Shown: piece by piece, positions 27,228 to 32,908 of the stretch
Position numbering within the stretch: position 1 is the first letter of the stretch
Layout: the number at the start of each line of letters is the position of its first letter
NCBI RefSeq assembly: GCF_010894475.1
Contig: NZ_JAAIYB010000040.1
Coordinates: forward strand, 1-32,908
Origin: Myxococcus vastator
Lineage (GTDB): Bacteria > Myxococcota > Myxococcia > Myxococcales > Myxococcaceae
Direction of reading: 5' to 3'
DNA length: 32,908 nucleotides
Made by a program: the position numbers and the translations under genes
Notes under the pieces: generated by a model
Told to the model about the DNA's origin: nothing
What the model saw: the letters and a program-made list of their open reading frames with translations, nothing else
Databases searched by the model: none

Positions 27228-27907
27228 GTGGGAGCGTGGCGGAGCGGCTGGCGTCGGTGCGGGAGCGGGTGGCGGCGGCCTGTGCCCGCGCGGGGCGGCC
27301 CGTGGAGTCGGTGACCCTGGTGGCGGTGTCCAAGCTGAAGCCCGCGGACCTCATCCGCGAGGCCTACGCCGCCGGCCAGCGCGACTTCGGGGAGAACTAC
27401 GCGCAGGAGCTGCGGGACAAGGCCGCGGAGCTGGCGGACCTGGACGGCCTGCGCTGGCATGCCATTGGCGCGCTCCAGACGAACAAGGTGAAGTACGTGG
27501 CGCGTGCGGCCGGGGCCTTCCACGCCCTGGACCGGCTGGAGGTCGCCCGCGAGCTGTCGAAGCGCCGCGAAAGCGCCCCGCCCCTGCCCGTCTACATCGA
27601 GGTCAACGTGGGCGGCGAGGCCACCAAGAGCGGCCTGGCACCCGGCGCGCTCGGCGCCTTCCTGGACGGGGTCCGCGCCCTGCCCGGCCTCCAGGCGGTG
27701 GGGCTGATGGCGCTGCCGCCCCCCACGGAGGACGAGGCCCGGGCCCGCGCGGACTTCCAGGCGCTGCGCGAGCTGGCCCGTGGCCACGGGCTGCCGGGCC
27801 TGTCCATGGGCACCACGCATGACTTCGAGTGGGCCATTGAAGAAGGGGCCACCGTCGTCCGCGTGGGCACCGCCATCTTCGGCGAGCGCGCGCTCAAATC
27901 TCCTTGA
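27224..27907 (+). CDS. yggS: YggS-family pyridoxal-phosphate-binding homeostasis protein
   Basis: Predicted 227-residue cytosolic PLP-binding protein of the YggS/PROSC family, which buffers pyridoxal phosphate and is not known to catalyse a reaction. The PLP lysine is K37 in VAVSKLKP; further signatures are [23 protein letters not shown] (usually H-F-I-G-x-L-Q-x-N-K), [11 protein letters not shown] and [28 protein letters not shown]. The ATG overlaps the maf stop codon (ATGA). The last 14 bases overlap the end of the zinc-ribbon gene on the other strand, so there is no room for a terminator outside the coding region. Confidence 0.95.
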   Translation: MSGSVAERLASVRERVAAACARAGRPVESVTLVAVSKLKPADLIREAYAAGQRDFGENYAQELRDKAAELADLDGLRWHAIGALQTNKVKYVARAAGAFHALDRLEVARELSKRRESAPPLPVYIEVNVGGEATKSGLAPGALGAFLDGVRALPGLQAVGLMALPPPTEDEARARADFQALRELARGHGLPGLSMGTTHDFEWAIEEGATVVRVGTAIFGERALKSP

Positions 27908-28115
27908 GCTTCACCCGCCCCTCCGAGTTCACGCTGACCTTGAACTCGGAGCCGCAGTAGTGGCAGCGCACCTCGTCCCCATGGGCGAGCGGCTCATCCA
28001 CGGGGTTGTTGGCGTTGCACGAAGGACAGTCGAAGTCCTTGTGCGCCTTGCCACCTCCGCGCGCGAACTCCTTCTCGTCGTCATCGAAGTCGAAAGAACC
28101 GCCACCACCAGACAT
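27894..28115 (-). CDS. Small zinc-ribbon protein
   Basis: Predicted 73-residue protein of unknown role. An acidic, Gly-rich start (SGGGGSFDFDDDEKEF) is followed by a zinc ribbon with C30-x-x-C33 (CPSC) and C51-x-x-C54 (CHYC), and a short basic end. Such ribbons bind nucleic acid or proteins; no specific family is named. The ATG has an excellent AGGAGG ribosome site. The frame continues upstream, but this start and the ribosome site make the short version far more likely. It overlaps the yggS 3' end by 14 bases, tail to tail. Confidence 0.85.
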   Translation of the reverse strand: MSGGGGSFDFDDDEKEFARGGGKAHKDFDCPSCNANNPVDEPLAHGDEVRCHYCGSEFKVSVNSEGRVKLKEI

Positions 28116-28421
28116 GGACCCCTCCTGCGGGATGGCGCCCGACACCGCGGGCTGCCCCGCGCGAAGGCTACCAGCGGTGTCGTCGAGTGGACACGCCGCC
28201 GCGCGGCACTCCCGCCTGCCGGGCGGACAGGCCCCGGCCGGGAAGAGGCGCGCGGGAGCATGACGTGGGAAAGTGTGCCTCCCCGTGCAGGGAGCGGCCC
28301 TCATTTGAATGGCGGGCCCACCACCGCGTCCGTGGAAATGGGCGGTGGCGGGAATGGTTCCAAGCCGGGTCTGGCGCGGTGCGGCCAGGCTACCTAACTT
28401 CCAAGCGAGGGAGCTCACCCG
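28116..28421. other. 306-bp non-coding divergent region with two dyads
   Basis: No gene is seen between the zinc-ribbon start and the DUF3108 start. It holds a 9-bp inverted repeat (28140-28148 CGACACCGC with 28174-28182 GCGGTGTCG) upstream of the zinc-ribbon gene, with a smaller CGCGGG/CCCGCG hairpin overlapping its left arm. A 7-bp dyad (CCACCGC 28321-28327 with GCGGTGG 28342-28348) lies upstream of the DUF3108 gene. No clear promoter boxes are recognised. Confidence 0.6.
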
Positions 28422-29225
28422 ATGCAAACGCAGTCCAAGTGGGGGTTCGCGGCGGCGTTCGCGGGTCTGGTCTGGTCGGCGACGGCCATGGCCCAGGAAG
28501 CCGTGAACCCGGCGTTCGGCCCCGGGGAGCAGAGCTCTTACCGCGTCAGGTACCTGGGCATCACCGCGGGCACCGCGCAGGTGACGGTGGGCGCCCACAT
28601 GAAGCAGTGGGGCCAGGACGTGTGGCCCATCGTCGCGGTGGCACGCTCCAACGACATGCTGGGCGTGTGGCCCATCAAGGACAAGTTCGTGTCCTACTGG
28701 CAGCCGGAGCGCCAGCTCGTGGTGGGCAGTGACTTGCACGCGGATGAGAACGGCTCACGCCGCCGGCAGCGCATCAAGATGGAGCCGGATGGCAAGACGG
28801 CCTTCGTGGTGAAGCAGAAGGAAGGCGAGTCCCCGTACGAGTCCACCCGCGAGGTGACGGAGGGCTCGCTGGATGTGACGGGCGCGACGTTCGCATTGCG
28901 CAACCTGGAGCTGGCCGTGGGGCAGGAGTATGCCTATCCCGTCTTCACCGGCAGCAAGCAGTTCACCCTCCGCGCGAAGGTGGAAGGGCGTGAAGTCCTG
29001 GACACGGCGCTGGGCGACAAAGAGGTCTTCAAGCTCAGCGTGAAGACGGAGTTCGGCGGCAACCTCGCCTCGAAGCGGGACATGTTCGTCTACTTCACCA
29101 CGGACCCCAGCCACGTGCCGGTGCGGGTGGAGGCGGAGTTCGCGCTGGGCACCATCGTCGCGGAGATAACCGACTACAAGCCGGGCCGGAGCATGGCGGT
29201 GGCCCGCGCCGAGAATGGCGGGTAG
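28422..29225 (+). CDS. Exported DUF3108-family protein (first copy)
   Basis: Predicted 267-residue protein with a Sec signal cut after about residue 24 (TAMA before QEA). The body follows the DUF3108 pattern: FGPGEQSSYRVRYLGITAGTA at its start, a beta-rich core with WPIVAVARSNDM and SYWQPERQLVVGSDLHADENGSRRRQ, and a close with DPSHVPVRVEAEFALGTIVAEI. The function of DUF3108 is not known; it is a predicted periplasmic or envelope beta-structure. ATG start with AGGGAG about nine bases upstream. It is the first gene of a three-gene cassette, 26 bp ahead of the DUF4091 gene. Confidence 0.88.
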   Translation: MQTQSKWGFAAAFAGLVWSATAMAQEAVNPAFGPGEQSSYRVRYLGITAGTAQVTVGAHMKQWGQDVWPIVAVARSNDMLGVWPIKDKFVSYWQPERQLVVGSDLHADENGSRRRQRIKMEPDGKTAFVVKQKEGESPYESTREVTEGSLDVTGATFALRNLELAVGQEYAYPVFTGSKQFTLRAKVEGREVLDTALGDKEVFKLSVKTEFGGNLASKRDMFVYFTTDPSHVPVRVEAEFALGTIVAEITDYKPGRSMAVARAENGG

Positions 29226-29251
29226 CACCCGCCGGAGAGTGAAGGGGGCGG

Positions 29252-30940
29252 ATGGGCGCAGGATGGGCGTGGGCGGTGGTGGCGGCGGCGATGTCCGCCA
29301 CGCAGGAGCCTCAGGTGGTGTCGCCCCTGGTCAAGGTCCGGCCGGGCGAAGCAGTGAAGGGACGCAAGGAGGCGCGCCTCAGCCTCGCGCGCGGTGAGTG
29401 CGAGGCCGTGCAGGTGGCGCTTCCCGGCCGGGTGGAGCGCCCCGCCGTGGAGAAGCTGACGCTGAAGGGGCCGGGCGCGGCGCTGAAGGCCAGCGTCTGG
29501 CGCGAGGCCTTCATCGACGTGAAGACGCCGTCCAACGGCCAGGGCCGCACGGGCCCGTGGCCGGACGCGCTGGTTCCAGTGGACGCGCCGGGGCATGACT
29601 CGAAGCTGCCCACCGTCTTCTACGTGGAGGTGTGCGCCCCGGAGAAGCAGGAGCCGGGGACGTACCGGGGACAGCTGCTCGTGAAGGTGGGTGGCGCGAA
29701 GGTCCGGCCGGTGCCGTTCACCGCCGAGGTGCAGCCCTTCGCCCTGCCCGCCACGTCCTCGCTGCCCAACAGCTTCGGGGTGTCGCTGTACAGCATCGCC
29801 CGGGGCCACGGCGTGAAGCCGGAGTCTGCGGAGGCGCGCAAGCTGCTGCGGGACTATGGGCGCGCGCTCCTGGAGCACCGGGTGAGCGCCCACGGCATGA
29901 GCATGACGCCGCCCCCGGTGCGCTTCGAGAAGGGCCGCGCGGTGCTGGACTGGCGCGCGTACGACGCGGAGCTGGCGCCCTTCCTGGACGGCAGCCTGCT
30001 GCCCTCCGGCGCGCGCTTCACCAGCACCGACGTGCGCGACAGCAAGCACGCGAAGACGGACGCGGAGAAGACGGCGTACTACCGCGCCTTCGCCGAACAC
30101 TTCCGCGAGAAGGGCTGGCCCGCGCAGCTCTTCTTCTACGCCAAGGACGAACCCAAGCCCGAGGACGTGCCGCTGGTGAAGGCCCAGTCCACGCGGGTGC
30201 GCGCGGCGGGCGCGATTCCCGTGCTCGTCACCAGCCCGCTGGATGACGCGCTGAACGGCTCGGCGGACATCCTCACGCCCACGCTCAACTGCTTCTATCC
30301 ACGGCCCGGGCCGCAGACGTGCCGCAGCGTGGTGGAGGCGAGCGCGCTGCGCAAACGGCTGGCAGGTGACACCCGGGTGTGGTGGTACCAGAGCTGCAAT
30401 TCGCACGGCTGCAACGGCGGCCCCCCGGCGGACAAGGCGGTGGACAGGGCCTACAGCGGCTGGGCCTCGTACATGGTGGACCACCCCGCCCCGCTCAACC
30501 GGGCCATGGGCGCGCTCGCCTTCTCCTCTGGCGTGGACGGCGAGCTCTATTTCGACACCGTCTTCGCCTACAACACGAAGAAGGACTCCTGGAAGGACGT
30601 CTTCGAGTTCGGCGGCAACGGCGACGGCACCCTCTTCTACCCGGGGACACCCGCCAGGGTGGGTCCTTCCGGCCACCAGCCCATCCTCACGCTGCGGCTG
30701 AAGCACATCCGGGACGGGTTGGAGGACTACGAGTACCTCCGGCTGCTCGCCGAGCTGGGTGACGCCGCCTTCGCCCGGACGGCCGCGCGCAAGCTGGCGC
30801 GCACCGGTTGGGACATCAACGCGGATGCGGGAGAATGGGAGGCGGTCCGCGAGGAAGTCACCGCCCGGCTCCGGAAGCGGTGGGCGGAATCGGAATATGC
30901 GAAGCGCCCGGACCGTCAGACGCCGCAGAGCACCCCGTAG
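29252..30940 (+). CDS. Exported DUF4091 / GH123-like glycoside hydrolase-type protein
   Basis: Predicted 562-residue exported protein. Residues 1-16 form a short signal (cut near MSA before TQE). An N-terminal beta domain (about 20-165) resembles the family's jelly-roll module. A TIM-barrel-like part follows, with the acidic pair D299-E300 in FFYAKDEPK, matching the Asp-Glu pair used by GH123 beta-N-acetylgalactosaminidases. The DUF4091 hallmark DGLEDYEYL is at 488-496. Substrate is unknown: an N-acetylhexosamine-containing glycan is the family-based guess. Cys residues at 382 and 387 (SCNSHGC) may form a disulfide. ATG start with AAGGGGG upstream. It sits between two DUF3108 genes with gaps of 26 and 17 bp, which suggests one transcript. 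Confidence 0.87.
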   Translation: MGAGWAWAVVAAAMSATQEPQVVSPLVKVRPGEAVKGRKEARLSLARGECEAVQVALPGRVERPAVEKLTLKGPGAALKASVWREAFIDVKTPSNGQGRTGPWPDALVPVDAPGHDSKLPTVFYVEVCAPEKQEPGTYRGQLLVKVGGAKVRPVPFTAEVQPFALPATSSLPNSFGVSLYSIARGHGVKPESAEARKLLRDYGRALLEHRVSAHGMSMTPPPVRFEKGRAVLDWRAYDAELAPFLDGSLLPSGARFTSTDVRDSKHAKTDAEKTAYYRAFAEHFREKGWPAQLFFYAKDEPKPEDVPLVKAQSTRVRAAGAIPVLVTSPLDDALNGSADILTPTLNCFYPRPGPQTCRSVVEASALRKRLAGDTRVWWYQSCNSHGCNGGPPADKAVDRAYSGWASYMVDHPAPLNRAMGALAFSSGVDGELYFDTVFAYNTKKDSWKDVFEFGGNGDGTLFYPGTPARVGPSGHQPILTLRLKHIRDGLEDYEYLRLLAELGDAAFARTAARKLARTGWDINADAGEWEAVREEVTARLRKRWAESEYAKRPDRQTPQSTP

Positions 30941-30957
30941 TCCCTGGAAGGAAAAGG

Positions 30958-31854
30958 ATGAGCCCCCTGCGCACCCTCTTCGCGGCCCTGTTGTCACTGT
31001 CCAGCGCAAGCGCCTGGGCCCAGCTGCCAGACGCGGAGACGGACGCGCCGGAGGCCGAAAGCGCCAAGGCCGAGGAACCCACGGCGCCCCTCACCGTGGC
31101 GCCGTGCAACGCCGCGCTGCCGGCGCTGCGCACGCCCATGGCGTTCATGCCGGGTGAGGTGCTCGAGTTCGACCTCGACGCCATGGGCGCGCAGGCGGGC
31201 ACCATGACGATGCGCGTCCACAAGCAGAAGGACGGGCACCTGCCCATCCAGGTGGAGGCGCAGACCAACACCTTCTTCTCCAAGGTGCGGCGCGTGCGCG
31301 GCAGCGCCACCGCGTACCTCCACCCTCGCACGCTGCGCCCCAAGCGCTACGTCGAGGACACCCTGGAGAACGAACAGCGCCGCAAGGTGGAGGTCGCGTT
31401 CGGCCAGAAGGAGCGCACCGTCAAGGTGGACTACCAGTACGGCAAGCGCCCCAAGGGGCAGTTCAACTACACCTTCGACAAGGACGGCCTGGACGTGGCC
31501 GGGGCCATCTACCTGCTGCGCCAACTGCCGCTCAAGGACAACCTCCAGGTGTGCTTCGATGTCTACGGCGTGCGTCGCATGTGGCGCATGCAGGGCACGG
31601 TGGTGAAGCGCGAACAGGTGACGACGCCGCTGGGCCAGTTCAAGGCCTGGCACATGACGGGCACCGCCGTGCGCCTGGACCGGCCCAAGCAGAAGCGTGA
31701 AGTCCACGTCTGGATTTCAGACGACGCGCGCCGACTGCCGCTGGCCGCCGTGGGCACCATCGACCTGGGCGCCGTGCGCGCCACCCTCACCTCCGTGTCG
31801 CGCCCGGGGGAGAAACCCCAGAAGAGTGAAGGTCAGGAAACGATGAAGTGGTGA
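30958..31854 (+). CDS. Exported DUF3108-family protein (second copy)
   Basis: Predicted 298-residue protein with a Sec signal (ASAWA before QLP, about residue 21), an acidic Ala/Glu-rich linker, then a DUF3108 domain beginning FMPGEVLEFDLDAMGAQAGT. The core shows SATAYLHPRTLRPKRYVED and AGAIYLLRQLPL, and ends with HVWISDDARRLPLAAVGTIDLGAVRATL. The first and second copies share family but little identity, so they are old paralogues rather than a recent duplication. The ATG is preceded by AAGGAAAAGG. It is followed by a terminator at 31890. Its role is unknown and its context points to the DUF4091 protein. Confidence 0.88.
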   Translation: MSPLRTLFAALLSLSSASAWAQLPDAETDAPEAESAKAEEPTAPLTVAPCNAALPALRTPMAFMPGEVLEFDLDAMGAQAGTMTMRVHKQKDGHLPIQVEAQTNTFFSKVRRVRGSATAYLHPRTLRPKRYVEDTLENEQRRKVEVAFGQKERTVKVDYQYGKRPKGQFNYTFDKDGLDVAGAIYLLRQLPLKDNLQVCFDVYGVRRMWRMQGTVVKREQVTTPLGQFKAWHMTGTAVRLDRPKQKREVHVWISDDARRLPLAAVGTIDLGAVRATLTSVSRPGEKPQKSEGQETMKW

Positions 31855-31889
31855 GCGCGGCGGACGCCTCACCCCGTCGCAACACCCAA

Positions 31890-31914
31890 GGCCCGTGGCC
31901 AGGTGCCGCGGGCC
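31890..31914 (+). terminator. Terminator after the DUF3108/DUF4091 cassette
   Basis: The arms GGCCCGTGGC (31890-31899) and GCCGCGGGCC (31905-31914) pair over 10 bp with one G-T wobble around a CAGGT loop, 35 bases past the stop codon. The position and stem fit a factor-independent-type hairpin, although a T-run is absent. Confidence 0.6.
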
Positions 31915-31957
31915 CGCGCAGGTGCCGGTGCGCCGGGCTTCGGGCCTGACTGGAAAA

Positions 31958-31985
31958 TTGACGGAGTGCTACCTGCCTGTAGCGT
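31958..31985 (+). promoter_or_regulatory. Candidate promoter for the small gene at 31993
   Basis: TTGACG (31958-31963), a 16-base spacer and TAGCGT (31980-31985) end eight bases before the ATG. Transcription starting at the usual distance would begin at or beside the start codon, implying a nearly leaderless mRNA. Confidence 0.35.
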
Positions 31986-31992
31986 CGAGGCC

Positions 31993-32367
31993 ATGCCCCC
32001 TCCGGCCCTGACCCTCGTCGCCCCTCCGCCGTCGCGCCGTGCAGACCCGGTCCGGGTGGCGGTGGAGCAGCTCGCCCGCGCACTGCCCGCGCGCACCGAC
32101 GCGGCGGTGCTCGTGGACCTGCTGGAGGATGACCTCCGCGAGGGGCTGGACGCGCTCGGCGAGGTGGAAGCCCACTTCACGGACCTGCTCGACACGCTTC
32201 GCACGGAAGCGCTGACACCGGCCGCGCTGGTGGACTCGGGTGATGACCTGCGCGTCCTTCAGCAGCTGGATTCACTCCACGACGCCGTCGTGCGGCTGCG
32301 CAAGCGCCTGTCCCAGGCCGCGGGCATGAGCCGGCTCGCACAGGCGCCGGTGGTCCGCGGCCGCTGA
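31993..32367 (+). CDS. Small helical protein of unknown function
   Basis: Predicted 124-residue soluble protein that I do not recognise. After a Pro-rich start (MPPPALTLVAPPPSRR) it is mostly helical with many Leu, Asp and Arg (VEQLARALP, LVDLLEDDLREGL, LQQLDSLHDAVVRLRKRL), consistent with a coiled-coil or helical bundle. There is no signal peptide or membrane segment. I chose the ATG at 31993 with GAGG upstream; a longer frame from 31903 adds low-complexity residues overlapping the terminator. It is convergent with the partial gene at the window edge. Confidence 0.6.
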   Translation: MPPPALTLVAPPPSRRADPVRVAVEQLARALPARTDAAVLVDLLEDDLREGLDALGEVEAHFTDLLDTLRTEALTPAALVDSGDDLRVLQQLDSLHDAVVRLRKRLSQAAGMSRLAQAPVVRGR

Positions 32368-32378
32368 CAGCCGCGTCG

Positions 32379-32406
32379 GTTCGGCGGTCCCCACCCCGCC
32401 GCGAAC
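32379..32406. terminator. Terminator after the small helical protein gene
   Basis: GTTCGGCGG (32379-32387) pairs with CCGCCG-cg-AAC (32396-32406) over 9 bp with a two-base bulge and an eight-base loop. It lies 11 bases past the plus-strand stop codon. Confidence 0.55.
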
Positions 32407-32462
32407 GCCTGTCCACTGCCTCATGGGGCTGCCCCCGAGCCAGGGCGTGGCCGCGCCAACCT

Positions 32463-32492
32463 GATGGGCGAAGCCTTGTCGCTCCGCCCATC
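32463..32492 (-). terminator. Terminator for the Pro/Ala-rich gene
   Basis: GATGGGCG (32463-32470) and CGCCCATC (32485-32492) form a perfect 8-bp stem, with an inner AGC/GCT pair shortening the loop. It begins five bases past the minus-strand stop codon. Confidence 0.6.
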
Positions 32493-32497
32493 CGCGC

Positions 32498-32908
32498 TCA
32501 AGGCCCAGGCGCGGCGGGCGCGGGCGCGGCGGGAGCACCGGTCGTCGCGGGAGCGGCGGGAGCCCCGGTCGTCGCGGGCCCCGACACGGGAGATGGCGTC
32601 GTCGGCAGCGGGAGCGCCGGCGCGGCGTTGAGCGGCGCGGGCGTCCCCAGCAACGGCGCCGGAGGTCCGGCATTCAGCGGCGCGGGCGTGGTCAGCAGCC
32701 CCGGCAGCGGCACGGCCGGATTCGAGTTGAGTGGCGGCTCGGTGGCGATGATTCCCGCGCTGGACTGCCCCGTGCCGACAAACGCATCGAACGAGCCCGG
32801 CGCCAGCGGCTGCACGGTGAATGAACCGAAGGTGGACGTGGGCGGCGTCGCGAACGCCCCGGTCGTCGTGCCACCCCCGGGCGCCCCCACCACCACGGTG
32901 GTGGGGGC
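32498..32908 (-). CDS. C-terminal part of a gene with a Pro/Ala-rich tail (5' end outside window)
   Basis: Open frame that runs off the window edge, so only the last 136 or so residues are seen. The visible part starts with a short beta-like stretch (STFGSFTVQPLAPGSF, then FVGTGQSSAGIIATEPPL) and turns into a Pro/Ala/Thr-rich tail with repeats of TPAPLNA and TTGAPAAPA. The in-window ATG at 32896 is probably internal because the frame is open beyond it. The tail could be a cell-wall or linker region of an exported protein. Function cannot be assigned from this fragment. Confidence 0.55.
   Translation of the reverse strand, partial: APTTVVVGAPGGGTTTGAFATPPTSTFGSFTVQPLAPGSFDAFVGTGQSSAGIIATEPPLNSNPAVPLPGLLTTPAPLNAGPPAPLLGTPAPLNAAPALPLPTTPSPVSGPATTGAPAAPATTGAPAAPAPAAPGP
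32527..32580 (-). repeat. Two tandem 27-bp units in the Pro/Ala-rich tail
   Basis: Copies 32527-32553 and 32554-32580 differ at only a few bases and encode a nine-residue Ala/Pro/Thr unit. The exact period of 27 keeps the reading frame, so copy number could change without a frameshift. Confidence 0.7.

Noticed and set aside
29174-31009. A 611-codon minus-strand frame
   Set aside because: It is antisense to the DUF4091 gene and has the same artefactual Arg/His-rich composition.

Overview
The window is about 33 kb of very GC-rich DNA with strong third-position GC. It is densely packed with chromosomal genes and contains no rRNA, tRNA, CRISPR array, prophage or insertion sequence that I can recognise. 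Gene content suggests a myxobacterium close to Myxococcus: mreC-mreD-mrdA-rodA without mreB, an unlinked PilB/GspE-type ATPase, PilZ and GGDEF proteins, many lipoproteins and Cys-rich exported proteins, and an AT-hook plus zinc-ligand protein. The taxon is an inference from style, not shown by a marker gene.

Layout. (1) 27-3890, minus strand: a two-helix membrane protein of unknown function, an organophosphate-type MFS transporter and a Nudix hydrolase. (2) 4034-10003, plus strand: an exported 5'-nucleotidase with a Cys-repeat tail, a lipoprotein with a probable OB-fold, and an outer-membrane beta-barrel. I read these as a surface module acting on nucleotides or nucleic acids; this is the best candidate for an undescribed system. 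(3) 10085-16393, minus strand: an unlinked PilB/GspE-like ATPase and the tetrapyrrole operon (HemX-like protein, hemA, hemC, hemD), preceded by a small unknown gene. (4) 16578-18945: thioredoxin, a PPK2 kinase, a small AT-hook/zinc-ligand protein and a PilZ protein. (5) 19072-23600, minus strand: the cell-elongation operon mreC-mreD-mrdA-rodA with overlapping genes, divergent from a membrane-anchored parvulin chaperone (23812-25377). (6) 25483-28115: a GAF-GGDEF protein divergent from maf-yggS, which ends tail to tail with a small zinc-ribbon gene. (7) 28422-31854: a three-gene exported cassette, DUF3108 / DUF4091 (GH123-like) / DUF3108. (8) 31993 to the end: a small unknown gene and the Pro/Ala-rich end of a gene running off the window.

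Several gene junctions carry strong GC-rich hairpins, some clearly placed as bidirectional terminators between convergent genes (10045-10077, 16918-16977, 25406-25440, 32379-32492). Because GC at the third codon position is so high, long open frames appear opposite real genes; these were discarded.
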